A stretch of 64,000 nucleotides of DNA from Robertmurraya korlensis (GTDB lineage Bacteria > Bacillota > Bacilli > Bacillales > Cytobacillaceae), in the NCBI RefSeq assembly GCF_023715225.1, contig NZ_JAMBNS010000003.1, positions 124,001 to 188,000 on the forward strand, written 5' to 3'. Positions 37,277 to 46,421 of this stretch are shown in pieces; positions within the stretch are counted from its first letter, which is position 1; every line of letters starts with the position of its first letter. Below the pieces are notes generated by a model that was not told the origin of the DNA, made no database searches, and saw nothing but the letters and a program-made list of their open reading frames with translations. The position numbers were made by a program, and so were the translations under genes.

Positions 37277-37300
37277 TATATGAACATATGCTCATATGTT
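37277..37300. promoter_or_regulatory. CzrA-type operator
   Basis: ATATGAACATATGCTCATAT, an imperfect palindrome with ATATGA arms, 24 bases before the regulator gene. It fits ArsR/CzrA operators, which carry a TGAAC or TGAGC motif on each side. Confidence 0.75.
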
Positions 37301-37323
37301 AAATTACTGATCAAAGGAGCTAG

Positions 37324-37635
37324 ATGATGGAACGTACGGATCATTCTTTTCTTAGCCAAGCAACAGCGGATGAAGCATCAAGGATTTTTAAAGCACTCGC
37401 TGATCCAACAAGAATAAAAATTTTATACCTACTCTCACAGGAGGAATGCTCTGTGAGTCATATTACGGAAGTACTTGAGATGACTCAATCTGCCGTTTCT
37501 CATCAACTTAGCACCCTTAGAAAGCTTCGATTAGTCAAATATCGTCGGGAAGGAAGCACTTTGTACTATTCATACGATGACGAACATGTTATCACGATTC
37601 TCCACCAAGTCCTTTCCCATATTAACTGTAATTAG
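37324..37635 (+). CDS. czrA: ArsR-family zinc-sensing repressor
   Basis: A 103-residue winged-helix repressor (VSHITEVLEMTQSAVSHQLSTLRKL). Near the C terminus, DDEHVITILHQVLSH supplies the Asp, His, His, His ligands of the alpha-5 zinc site known in CzrA. It should release its operator when zinc or cobalt is high and so induce czcD, which starts 11 bases downstream. A second ATG at 37327 has better spacing to AAAGGAG and may be the true start. Confidence 0.9.
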   Translation: MMERTDHSFLSQATADEASRIFKALADPTRIKILYLLSQEECSVSHITEVLEMTQSAVSHQLSTLRKLRLVKYRREGSTLYYSYDDEHVITILHQVLSHINCN

Positions 37636-37646
37636 GAGGAATTCAT

Positions 37647-38600
37647 ATGGGTCATCACCATCATCACCACGGTCACGGGCATCATCACCATCATGATCAT
37701 GACCATAGCCATGATCATTTTGATTCGCAGCGTGAAGGGAACAAAAAGGGATTACTAATCGCTTTATTTGTTACAACCGGAATTATGTTCACCGAGTTTT
37801 TTGGAGGATTAATTACCAATAGTCTTGCACTTTTGTCAGATGCGGGGCATATGCTTAGTGATGCGAGCTCTTTGCTACTAAGTGTGGTTGCTCTTTGGAT
37901 TGCTTCTCGTCCGGCTACACCAAAAAAAACCTTTGGGTTTTACCGTTTTGAAGTATTGGCAGCCCTGTTTAATGGAGTCACTCTATTTGTGATTGCGGGT
38001 TTTATCGTCTGGGAAGCATTTGAACGATTTATTGAACCTCCAACTGTTGCAAGTGGGACGATGATCCTTATTGCTTGTATTGGACTCGGAGCAAACTTAA
38101 TTAGCGCTTGGTCACTATTACGAAATGGTGATGTCAAAGATAACGTTAATGTGAGAAGTGCCTATTTACATGTATTAGGAGATGCGTTAGGGTCTGTTGG
38201 GGCGATAATTGCTGGAATCGTGATGCTACTGTTTGGATGGTATATCGCGGATCCTATTATTTCCGTCATTGTCGCTTTATTAATTTTACGTAGTGCATGG
38301 GGTGTCATTTCTCATTCTCTTCATATACTAATGGAGGGAACACCACTATCTGTGAATCAAGAGGATGTTAAGAATGCCCTTGAATCCATTCAAGGGGTGG
38401 TCGATGTACACGATCTCCATATTTGGACGATTACATCTGGGCTACATTCGTTAACATGTCATTTGCTTGTAAAGGATGATCAGACTTCACAAACGATTCT
38501 TAAAGAGGCTATTCGTGTGGTACGGGAGAAATTTCATATTGAACATGCCACCTTTCAAATTGAAACATCCACCCAACTTCATCAAGAATTAAAAATATAA
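37647..38600 (+). CDS. czcD: Cation diffusion facilitator, zinc/cobalt efflux
   Basis: A 317-residue CDF transporter with six helices. The metal site motifs are SDAGHMLSDASS in TM2 and HVLGDALGSVG in TM5, and a C-terminal cytoplasmic domain carries HDLHIWTITSGLHSLTCHL. The N terminus is extremely His-rich (about 15 His in the first 25 residues, including a natural run of six right after Met-Gly), probably a metal-loading tail. AGGAGG precedes the ATG. Cotranscribed with czrA. Confidence 0.94.
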   Translation: MGHHHHHHGHGHHHHHDHDHSHDHFDSQREGNKKGLLIALFVTTGIMFTEFFGGLITNSLALLSDAGHMLSDASSLLLSVVALWIASRPATPKKTFGFYRFEVLAALFNGVTLFVIAGFIVWEAFERFIEPPTVASGTMILIACIGLGANLISAWSLLRNGDVKDNVNVRSAYLHVLGDALGSVGAIIAGIVMLLFGWYIADPIISVIVALLILRSAWGVISHSLHILMEGTPLSVNQEDVKNALESIQGVVDVHDLHIWTITSGLHSLTCHLLVKDDQTSQTILKEAIRVVREKFHIEHATFQIETSTQLHQELKI

Positions 38601-38632
38601 AAAGTGCTCCCACATTTGGGAGCACCTTACAT
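38598..38632. terminator. Bidirectional terminator between czcD and the TerC gene
   Basis: AAGTGCTCCC-ACATTT-GGGAGCACCTT hairpin between convergent genes. Confidence 0.85.
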
Positions 38633-38635
38633 ATA

Positions 38636-39340
38636 TTAATGAGAACCAGCCTTTTTCAACTCGAAGGTTTCTTCGGTTTGCGCTGCAAGCTGTTTCTTTT
38701 TCATTGTCATTCTTCCTGCTAAAACAACACCAGCAATGACAAGGATTTCGAAACCGTATTTCACAAAACCATTTGCAAAGATACCTTCTAGGAATCCTTC
38801 GCCAACAATCATTTTTGCGGCTGTCCATGCTAAGATAGCTGATCCAATGGTTACGATAACTGGGAAGCGCTCGATCCATTTAATAATCATCGTGCTACCC
38901 CACATTACTACTGGTACAGAAATCAATAATCCGATAATAACTAGAGTCATATTACCGTGAGATGCTCCAGCGATTGCAAGAACGTTGTCTAATCCCATTA
39001 ATGCATCTGCAATAATAACCGTGCGTATTGCTGCCCAGAACGAATCACCCGCTTTTACATCCCCATGGCTATCATCATCCGTTAATAACTTATACGCGAT
39101 CCATACAAGTAACAATCCACCAACTAAGTGTAAGCCTGGAATTTTAAGTAACCATACAACAGCAAGTGTTGCTACTACACGAATAATAATTGCTCCAAGT
39201 GAACCCCATAAAATAACTTTTTTCTGCTGTTCCTTTGGAAGATTTCTAGCTGCTAAACCAATCAGAATGGCATTATCACCGGCAAGAACTAAGTCAATGA
39301 CAATAATGGTAAGTAGTGCAGTTAAGAATTCTAGTTCCAT
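38636..39340 (-). CDS. TerC-family manganese exporter (YjbE-like)
   Basis: A 234-residue TerC protein with seven helices. The two acidic metal motifs are VLAGDNAILIG near residue 20 and ALMGLDNVLAIAG near residue 118. Bacillus TerC proteins have been linked to Mn export. The manganese-sensing yybP-ykoY riboswitch directly in front of this gene strongly supports that role. AGGAGGG precedes the ATG. Confidence 0.9.
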   Translation of the reverse strand: MELEFLTALLTIIVIDLVLAGDNAILIGLAARNLPKEQQKKVILWGSLGAIIIRVVATLAVVWLLKIPGLHLVGGLLLVWIAYKLLTDDDSHGDVKAGDSFWAAIRTVIIADALMGLDNVLAIAGASHGNMTLVIIGLLISVPVVMWGSTMIIKWIERFPVIVTIGSAILAWTAAKMIVGEGFLEGIFANGFVKYGFEILVIAGVVLAGRMTMKKKQLAAQTEETFELKKAGSH

Positions 39341-39383
39341 AAAAGATTCCCTCCTAAAAAGTAAGTTCTTATCGATTTTTTTG

Positions 39384-39525
39384 CCTACAAAAATAAAGAG
39401 ACCTTGCCATTGTAGGCAAAGGTCTCGCTAAGCACATGTATATGCCAACAAAGCCGATGGATTTAACTCCATGTAATGACGACTTTGTTTCAGGATAAAT
39501 CCTGACGCTACTCCCCTTTACTGAG
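39384..39525 (-). promoter_or_regulatory. yybP-ykoY manganese riboswitch with intrinsic terminator
   Basis: Read on the minus strand, the leader has AAAGGGGAGTAGCGTC (39505-39520), two hairpin arms, and a closing GCGAGACCTTT. The last can pair with AAAGG at the 5' end (P1), as in yybP-ykoY aptamers. The same AGACCTTTGCC can instead pair with GGCAAGGTCT to form a terminator (39399-39425) followed by CTTTATTTTTGT. The two folds exclude each other, giving an ON switch with Mn(II). The rest of the gap 39341-39650 shows nothing beyond an AT-rich upstream promoter zone. Confidence 0.9.
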
Positions 39526-39650
39526 AAAGGAAAACCGATAATATTCATTTGTACTATACTATTACTATAGTCGTAACTAAATGATTACATACCTATTATG
39601 ACACAAAAATATTACTATATGCAACTATAAAACTTGTAACATTTTCCCTT

Positions 39651-40361
39651 TTATAATAATTGAATCCCTTCAGGCAGAACCACTGCTTTTAATATATCCA
39701 CCTCTTCTATGCGCTTGTACGTATAGGAGGAACCATTTAATAGAGCAGTATCTAAGTAAGCTGGGTGAGCCATAACTTCAATTTTTATTGGTTGGGTGAA
39801 GCTTTCCTTAAGCTTGTCGAAATACTTCGCTTCCAACCCGTCCCCATAAAAATCAAATAAGGCCACATCCGTGAACGGCTCCACTCCATGAATTTGTTCT
39901 AATCCATTTGCTCTAACCGGTAAGTTATATTTTTTCGATAATCGTTGAACCACCGGTAATAACTCCTCAATCGTATGAACATGGTGATGACTATCCATAT
40001 GAGTTAGAGGGACACCAGAGCTTAGGAACTTTTCAATTTGAGCTGTCCATTCTCTCTCCACTTCTTCAAGCCGTATAGTGTCTTTTTTCAAGTGAAGTTC
40101 CGATAAGGAATGAAAGGATCCTTCTTCGTTAGTAAGTGACCCAACATCTTGTAAAAGAGGCTTTCCACATGTAAGGACTAAATGAATTCCTACTTGGAGG
40201 CTAGGATGCTCTTTTGCAAGCTGAATGGCCTGCTCGGTTCCTTCCATATTCATCATCATTGTGGCGGAGTTCACAATTCCATTCAGATGAGAATCAATAA
40301 TCCCATAATTCACTCCAGAACTAAAACCAAAATCATCTGCATTTACAATTAATTGAATCAT
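39651..40361 (-). CDS. chbG: ChbG/YdjC-family carbohydrate deacetylase
   Basis: A 236-residue deacetylase. Metal and catalytic residues are visible in NADDFGFSSGVN at the start and in THMDSHHHVH near residue 115. ChbG removes one acetyl group from chitobiose 6-phosphate so that the GH4 hydrolase can act. Here it follows that GH4 gene by 14 bases, with AAGGAG before the ATG. Last gene of the minus-strand sugar operon. Confidence 0.88.
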   Translation of the reverse strand: MIQLIVNADDFGFSSGVNYGIIDSHLNGIVNSATMMMNMEGTEQAIQLAKEHPSLQVGIHLVLTCGKPLLQDVGSLTNEEGSFHSLSELHLKKDTIRLEEVEREWTAQIEKFLSSGVPLTHMDSHHHVHTIEELLPVVQRLSKKYNLPVRANGLEQIHGVEPFTDVALFDFYGDGLEAKYFDKLKESFTQPIKIEVMAHPAYLDTALLNGSSYTYKRIEEVDILKAVVLPEGIQLL

Positions 40362-40374
40362 GTGTACATTCTCC

Positions 40375-41691
40375 TTATCTTAAAGTAAACTGTGGCAAAT
40401 GATCTTTATGTGCTTCTAACATTTCATTGAGAATCGTCTTTGCTATTTGATCACTTGGAATAAAGGGATTCATCGTCATGGCTAGAAGAGCTGTGTTATA
40501 ATTTCCTGTTACAGCTGCTTCAATGGCCACCTCTTCAAAGGATTTCATATAACCAACTAGTCCTCTAACCGCTACTGGCAATTCTCCCATACTAATTGGT
40601 TTCGGACCGTCGTTTGTTATCACACAGCTTACTTCTACAGCGGCATGTGCAGGAAGATTGGAGATAGCCCCGCTATTTCTTGTATTCACTGCTTGGATAT
40701 CACGTTTATCTGTATACATTGAGTGAATTAATCGGACGGCAGCATCACTGTAGTAGGCTCCGCCTCTTTTTTCTAGCTGTGGAGGCTTGATATCTAAGCT
40801 TGGGTCCTTGTATAACTCGAATAAATCATCTTCTAATCTCTTTACCACTTCCGCTCGAATATTTCCTTCACGAAATTTTTTGAGTTCTTCTTCTAGCATG
40901 TGACCAGACTTGTAATAATAATTATGATATGGACATGGAAGGACATTTAATGCCTCTAAAAATTCAGGCTCCCAGCCCATCGCATGAATATTTTGCATGG
41001 TAATTGCCTTGTCTGGATTCGTTAACTGAGAAATTACTTCCTTTTTCACTGAAATTCCGTCCACAAAAACATCCAGTCCATATACTAGATGGTTTAAACC
41101 AGCAAAATCAATTCTGACTCGGCTGTGGTCCACACCCAATAATTTCGCCACTCCCATTTCCATTCCGATCGGAACATTGCAAAGCCCTACTACTTTTATT
41201 TTCGTATGTTTTAATACTGCCTCAGTCACCATACCAGCTGGATTGGTAAAGTTAATGAGCCACGCATTGGGACAAAGCTCCTCCATCTCACGACAGATGT
41301 CGAGGATTACCGGGATGGTTCGGAACGCTTTAAACAGTCCACCTGGTCCGTTCGTTTCTTGTCCCAACACTCCATGCTTTAACGGAATGCTTTCGTCAAG
41401 TTTCCGAGCCTCTAACAAGCCAACTCGCAATTGAGTGGTGACATAGTCTGCTCCTTCTAATGCTTTTCTTCGATCGAGTGTTAAGTGAACCTTGATAGGA
41501 AGCCCTGATTTTTCAACCATTCGTTTGGCTAAGTTTCCAACAATATCGAGCTTTTCTTTTCCTGCCTCTATATCCACAAGCCATATTTCTCTTATTGGTA
41601 GTTCGTCATAATACTTAATAAATCCTTCAATTAATTCAGGCGTATAGCTAGATCCTCCGCCAATCGTTACAATTTTTAATCCTTTATTCAT
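40375..41691 (-). CDS. Family 4 6-phospho-beta-glucosidase
   Basis: A 438-residue NAD- and Mn-dependent GH4 enzyme. Residues 11-19 (GGGSSYTPE) bind NAD. Cys171 in GLCNVPIG and His201 in GLNHLVYG are the expected metal ligands. It splits phosphorylated beta-disaccharides such as cellobiose- or chitobiose-6-phosphate by a redox-elimination route. Placement between a lactose/cellobiose-type IIC and ChbG favours chitobiose (ChbF-like). TAAGGAGG precedes the ATG. Confidence 0.92.
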   Translation of the reverse strand: MNKGLKIVTIGGGSSYTPELIEGFIKYYDELPIREIWLVDIEAGKEKLDIVGNLAKRMVEKSGLPIKVHLTLDRRKALEGADYVTTQLRVGLLEARKLDESIPLKHGVLGQETNGPGGLFKAFRTIPVILDICREMEELCPNAWLINFTNPAGMVTEAVLKHTKIKVVGLCNVPIGMEMGVAKLLGVDHSRVRIDFAGLNHLVYGLDVFVDGISVKKEVISQLTNPDKAITMQNIHAMGWEPEFLEALNVLPCPYHNYYYKSGHMLEEELKKFREGNIRAEVVKRLEDDLFELYKDPSLDIKPPQLEKRGGAYYSDAAVRLIHSMYTDKRDIQAVNTRNSGAISNLPAHAAVEVSCVITNDGPKPISMGELPVAVRGLVGYMKSFEEVAIEAAVTGNYNTALLAMTMNPFIPSDQIAKTILNEMLEAHKDHLPQFTLR

Positions 41692-41721
41692 GGTATGACC
41701 TCCTTAATATTTTTAAAAAAG

Positions 41722-41760
41722 AAACTCCCTGGGAAGATGAATCACTTTGCCCAGGGAATC
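41722..41760 (-). terminator. Internal terminator between PTS IIC and GH4 genes
   Basis: TTCCCTGGGC / CCCAGGGAG stem on the minus strand with a 13-15 base loop, followed by TTTCTTTTTT. It lies inside the operon and probably tunes expression of the two downstream genes. Confidence 0.8.
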
Positions 41761-41764
41761 ATTT

Positions 41765-43135
41765 TTACATTTTCAAAGTATCAGATGATGCTTGAAGTTC
41801 TCTTTCACGGTCTTTTCTTGCTTCTATCCGCCCTTGGGCAATCACAAATGGTAGATAAATAGCAATAGAGACTACTAGATTTACTGCAGAAAGAACGGCT
41901 CCCGAGATATGCCCACCCGTAGCAAGTAGTCCCCCTAGAATGGCTGGTGTTACCCACGGAATATCCGCCACAACTGGGTGAACCAAACCGAAACTAATCG
42001 ATAGATACGCAATAATTGTCATTACAATTGGACCTAAAATAAACGGAATAAACCAGATCGGGTTTAATACAATTGGAAGACCAAATAGAATCGGTTCGTT
42101 AATTTGGAATACCCCTGGAGGAGTCCCTAGTGCTAATAGCTGTTTATGCCTTCTTCTTCCGGCAATAAACATCGCAATGAGCAAGCCGAGCGTCGCTCCC
42201 GAACCTCCTAAGTATACAAACGCATCGAGGAAAGACCCTGCAAGAATGTTATAATCACCTAGCTTCTCCACCCCTTGCGCATACATATTCAAGTTTTCTT
42301 GCCCAAGCTTTGTCATTAATGGCGTTGTAATTCCACCTAAAATATTCGGTCCGTGTAGTCCAATGACCCAGAATCCATGAACCAACCCAACAATTAATAT
42401 GGCAAATGGCAATGAATCGACGGCGCCCGTTAAAGGGGTAACAAGAACTTGGTTTAACCAATCATTTAAATACGCCCCGTCACTAATGAATTTTCGTAAA
42501 ATAAGACCAAATAACCCCATCGTAAAAATGGTCGCCATCCCAGGTAGAAGCTTTGAAAAAGATCTTGCAACAGCTGGTGGTACTCCATCAGGTAACTTGA
42601 TCACCAGGTACTTAATTTTCGCTAGTCGCACAAAAATTTCAGTAGCAATAATAGAAACGATAATACCTGTAAAAAGTGCAGTAGCATTAAAATAATTCCA
42701 ACTAATAAAGCCCCATGCGCCACCTGTGACGGCTTCTCCTCCCTCAGGTGTGAGAGTCACATTTCCTATTTGGGGAATGAGTACAAAGAAAGCAGCTCCA
42801 GCAACAAGCATCGCTTCAAATCCATCATCTCCATAAGACTTCGCAAGCTTGTAGGCAATTCCAAAGACGGCAAAAACGGTCATGAACGCAAGCGTCCCCC
42901 ACCAGATATCTCCGCCAAGTGTGTTCCATGTTTCTCCGAATAAGGCCACCATCATTTTTTGATACGGTTTCCCAATTCCTGGTACTGATCCTAAGTTGTT
43001 TAACAGGACGGCCAAAGAACCAACCATCGTAATCGCAATCATTCCAACCAACGCGTCACGAATGGCAAGTAAATGCCTGTTATTCCCCAACTTGTTCGCC
43101 ACCGGCATGATGTATTTATCAATAAAATTCATCAT
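41765..43135 (-). CDS. PTS lactose/cellobiose-family IIC component
   Basis: About 456 residues with some ten membrane helices; a family stretch is LGTPPGVFQINEPILFGLPIVLNPI near residue 345, where the Glu is part of the sugar site. It imports and phosphorylates a beta-disaccharide with IIA and IIB partners, but neither is encoded beside it. The start at 43135 is chosen for GGGGG nine bases upstream. A cre-like site lies about 30 bases upstream and a GntR gene diverges from it. Confidence 0.9.
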   Translation of the reverse strand: MMNFIDKYIMPVANKLGNNRHLLAIRDALVGMIAITMVGSLAVLLNNLGSVPGIGKPYQKMMVALFGETWNTLGGDIWWGTLAFMTVFAVFGIAYKLAKSYGDDGFEAMLVAGAAFFVLIPQIGNVTLTPEGGEAVTGGAWGFISWNYFNATALFTGIIVSIIATEIFVRLAKIKYLVIKLPDGVPPAVARSFSKLLPGMATIFTMGLFGLILRKFISDGAYLNDWLNQVLVTPLTGAVDSLPFAILIVGLVHGFWVIGLHGPNILGGITTPLMTKLGQENLNMYAQGVEKLGDYNILAGSFLDAFVYLGGSGATLGLLIAMFIAGRRRHKQLLALGTPPGVFQINEPILFGLPIVLNPIWFIPFILGPIVMTIIAYLSISFGLVHPVVADIPWVTPAILGGLLATGGHISGAVLSAVNLVVSIAIYLPFVIAQGRIEARKDRERELQASSDTLKM

Positions 43136-43163
43136 CCATCTATTCCCCCTTATGTTGTTATTC

Positions 43164-43177
43164 TGAGAGCGCTTACC
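43164..43177. promoter_or_regulatory. Catabolite-responsive element (CcpA site)
   Basis: TGAGAGCGCTTACC matches 12 of 14 positions of TGWAANCGNTNWCA. It lies between the IIC start and the divergent gntR, where CcpA would repress the sugar operon. Confidence 0.7.
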
Positions 43178-43220
43178 AAGATGTACCTTCATTGTAATGA
43201 CTTATGTATTATATTTCAAT

Positions 43221-43237
43221 ACAAATATTTAATTTGT
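43221..43237. promoter_or_regulatory. Candidate GntR operator
   Basis: ACAAAT-ATTTA-ATTTGT, a perfect 6-base palindrome with a 5-base centre, in the 183-base divergent promoter region. Further ATACAAAT words lie at about 43219 and 43270. Confidence 0.5.
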
Positions 43238-43318
43238 TACTACAAATTTTTATTTTATATATTTGGAAATACAAATTGGAATATTCTTTGCTATAATGGA
43301 ACAAGGAGGTTTTCAGAT

Positions 43319-44056
43319 ATGAATGAAGAAACGAAAGATGGAAATGCCCTACATTTACAAGTGAAGGATGCTATTATCCAGTTAATAAAGGATGGAGAAT
43401 ATCCACCAGATTCCCAGCTTCCGACAGAGGCAGAGTTTTGTGAAACCTTTGGGGTTAGCCGTACGACCGTAAGAACAGCACTTCAGCAGTTAACATCCGA
43501 GGGATATATTTATAGAAAAAGAGGAAGCGGTACATTTGTATCTAACCATAAAGTGAAGCAAGTGTTGACCGCTACGATTGAACGTTTTTCAGATCAAATT
43601 TCGATGCAAGGAAAAATACCGTCGATTAAAGTGATTAATTTAGAAGTAGTTCCTGCTGACGATTATTTGATGAATCTTCTAAAAGTGAACGAAGGCGAGC
43701 CTATAAATTTACTTGAACGGGTTCGTTACGTAAATGATGAGCCTATTCAGTATGAGATTTCTTATCTCCCTTGGTACAAGACGCCTGCTATTAGTAAAGA
43801 AGGCTGCGAAGATTCACTGTACAAGCTGTTACAAACTCAATATGACCTTTACGTAAGTAAAACCATTGAGAACTTAGAATTGTATCTGCCGGATGAGGAA
43901 GTAGCGAAAAAGCTGCAAATACCTGTGAACAGCCCTTGCTTTTCTTTAGACACACATGCGTACTTAGAGGATGGATCCATTATCGAGTACTCAAAGACGA
44001 TATTCCGGGGAGATTTAACCCATTTTATTATTGAAAGAAATTACAACAGAGTATAG
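43319..44056 (+). CDS. GntR/HutC-family regulator with UTRA domain
   Basis: A 245-residue regulator. The N-terminal winged helix (YPPDSQLPTEAEFCETFGVSRTTVRTALQQL) is followed by a UTRA ligand domain from about residue 90 (LLERVRYVNDEPIQYEISYLP). AAGGAGG lies nine bases before the ATG at 43319. It is divergent from the chitobiose-type operon and is its probable repressor, relieved by a sugar phosphate. Confidence 0.9.
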   Translation: MNEETKDGNALHLQVKDAIIQLIKDGEYPPDSQLPTEAEFCETFGVSRTTVRTALQQLTSEGYIYRKRGSGTFVSNHKVKQVLTATIERFSDQISMQGKIPSIKVINLEVVPADDYLMNLLKVNEGEPINLLERVRYVNDEPIQYEISYLPWYKTPAISKEGCEDSLYKLLQTQYDLYVSKTIENLELYLPDEEVAKKLQIPVNSPCFSLDTHAYLEDGSIIEYSKTIFRGDLTHFIIERNYNRV

Positions 44057-44075
44057 AGCTCTGTTGTTTTATTTT
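44041..44075 (+). terminator. Terminator of gntR
   Basis: ACAACAGA / TCTGTTGT stem with a 9-base loop, then TTTATTTTATT. Confidence 0.85.
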
Positions 44076-44202
44076 ATTGGAACAGCTTTCGTTTCCATCA
44101 TTTTTACCGATGACAGATTCTACAAAAACCTCTATAATAATCTTCGAGATACGAAATTTTTTGTTAAACTAAGAATATATTAAATTAAAAAGAGGATATA
44201 AA

Positions 44203-45417
44203 ATGATGTGGAGAAATCGGAATGTATGGATTATTTTAATTGGCGAGTTTATTGCTGGGGTTGGATTATGGACCGGAATTATCGGAAACTTAGAATTTAT
44301 GCAAGCAAAGGTACCTTCTGATTTTCTAAAGTCTCTTATCCTCGCCACTGGCTTATTAGCAGGAATTCTAGTTGGACCACTTGCTGGTCGGATGACCGAT
44401 CAATATAGTAAAAAAACACTCATGGTTTATTCGGGAATTGCACGAATGCTTAGTGTCATCTTTATGTTCCTTGCGCTTTATACCGGCTCCGTCTGGTGGA
44501 TGGTCGTATTTATGATTGGAATTCAGCTTTCCGCAGCTTTTTATTTTCCAGCATTACAATCAGCTATCCCTTTAATCGTTAAAGAAAATCAACTTCTCCA
44601 ACTGAATGGCGTACATATGAATGTGTCGACCATTTCACGTGTACTAGGTACAGCTCTGGCGGGTGCCATGCTTGTCGTTATGCCTTTATCCATGTTGTAT
44701 GTTGCATCTTTTGTTGCTTACGGCGTTTTACTCGTTTTCACCTTCTTTTTAAAACTGGAAGAGCCAGAGTTGTCCAACTCCGCACTAAACACGAACGGGT
44801 CTAGTGGATTTAAAGACGTTCTCCCGGTTATCAAAGGAATGCCCGTCGTCTTTATGACCCTAATTATGGCACTTGTTCCCTTGTTGTTTCTAAGTGGGTT
44901 TAATTTGATGGTCATCAATATTAGTGAAATTCATGATGATTCCTCGATTAAAGGCTTGATATATACAGCAGAAGGAATCGCCTTTATGCTAGGAACGTTT
45001 GTGATTAAAAGGCTCAATGATAAATGGTCTCCTTTTACCATTATTTTCGTTTTTTCATCCGTAATCGGTTTGGGCCAAATGTCCCTGTATTTTGTTGAGA
45101 ATAAGGCTCTAGCCATTCTTTCCTTTGCGATTGTAGGTTTTGCGGTTGGCTGCTTTTATCCGACCGTATCAACTTTATTTCAAACAAAGGTACCAAAGAG
45201 CTTCCACGGTCGCTTCTTTTCGTTCCGAAATATGCTTGACCGAATCATGTTTCAGGTCGTGCTACTAGGAACCGGTTTTTTATTAGATGTCGTCGGACTG
45301 CAAATCATGGTGCTTATTTTCGGAGCTATTTCGTTGCTCACCACAGGAATTTTCTATAGTAAACATAAACAGCACCCGGTTGAGTTAGAGGTAGAAGTTG
45401 TTACAGTTACCAAATAA
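44203..45417 (+). CDS. MFS exporter (EntS/MFS_3-like)
   Basis: A 404-residue, 12-helix transporter. It has a degenerate motif A (GPLAGRMTDQYSKK) and the FPALQSAIPLIV stretch near residue 125 typical of macrolide/enterobactin exporter relatives. AGAGG lies seven bases before the ATG. It stands alone between two terminators. Substrate unknown. Confidence 0.85.
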   Translation: MMWRNRNVWIILIGEFIAGVGLWTGIIGNLEFMQAKVPSDFLKSLILATGLLAGILVGPLAGRMTDQYSKKTLMVYSGIARMLSVIFMFLALYTGSVWWMVVFMIGIQLSAAFYFPALQSAIPLIVKENQLLQLNGVHMNVSTISRVLGTALAGAMLVVMPLSMLYVASFVAYGVLLVFTFFLKLEEPELSNSALNTNGSSGFKDVLPVIKGMPVVFMTLIMALVPLLFLSGFNLMVINISEIHDDSSIKGLIYTAEGIAFMLGTFVIKRLNDKWSPFTIIFVFSSVIGLGQMSLYFVENKALAILSFAIVGFAVGCFYPTVSTLFQTKVPKSFHGRFFSFRNMLDRIMFQVVLLGTGFLLDVVGLQIMVLIFGAISLLTTGIFYSKHKQHPVELEVEVVTVTK

Positions 45418-45423
45418 TAGACC

Positions 45424-45462
45424 ATGAGGTGTCCGAAACGGGCACCTCTTTGTTCGTATTTT
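45424..45462 (+). terminator. Terminator of the MFS exporter gene
   Basis: GAGGTGtCCG-AAA-CGGgCACCTC hairpin, then TTTGTTCGTATTTT. Confidence 0.8.
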
Positions 45463-45570
45463 ATAGGCAGTTTGCTATCTTTTCATATTTATCTGACTAT
45501 TGAAACCCTTAACACGAATATTAATGCATCTTTTTACCATAAATTTTCGGAATTAATTGCAATTTCTCTA

Positions 45571-45598
45571 TTGAACTACAATATAATGGTGATATAAT
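45571..45598 (+). promoter_or_regulatory. Sigma-A promoter of xpt-pbuX
   Basis: TTGAAC (45571-45576), 16-base spacer, TATAAT (45593-45598), about 20 bases before the riboswitch aptamer. Confidence 0.7.
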
Positions 45599-45618
45599 AA
45601 TAACTAACTTCATAGGAT

Positions 45619-45812
45619 TCACTCATATAATAGCGAGAATATGGCTCGCAAGTTTCTACCGAATCACCGTAAATGATTCGACTATGAGTGAGCAATGGGA
45701 ATTGCTACGATAGTTGTTTTTTATCTATGCAAACCACGCCTTTAAAGCCTAAGGTCATTGCTTCACTCAATTTGATGTGAATGCGATGAAGTTAGGCTTT
45801 TTTATTTTTCTT
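45619..45812 (+). promoter_or_regulatory. Purine (guanine-class) riboswitch and terminator
   Basis: P1 pairs CACTCATA with TATGAGTG (45620-45690). The core shows TATAAT..GATATGG-like P2/L2, GTTTCTACC, ACCGTAAAT and CGACTATGAG, as in xpt leaders. The J3/1 specificity base is C (CTATG), so guanine, hypoxanthine or xanthine rather than adenine. Downstream, AAAGCCTAA (45744) and TTAGGCTTT (45792) form the terminator stem, with inner pairing and a TTTATTTTTC tail. Binding should turn off xpt-pbuX. With the upstream promoter this accounts for the gap 45418-45827. Confidence 0.93.
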
Positions 45813-45818
45813 TCTTAG

Positions 45819-46420
<602 letters not shown>

Positions 46421-46421
<1 letters not shown>

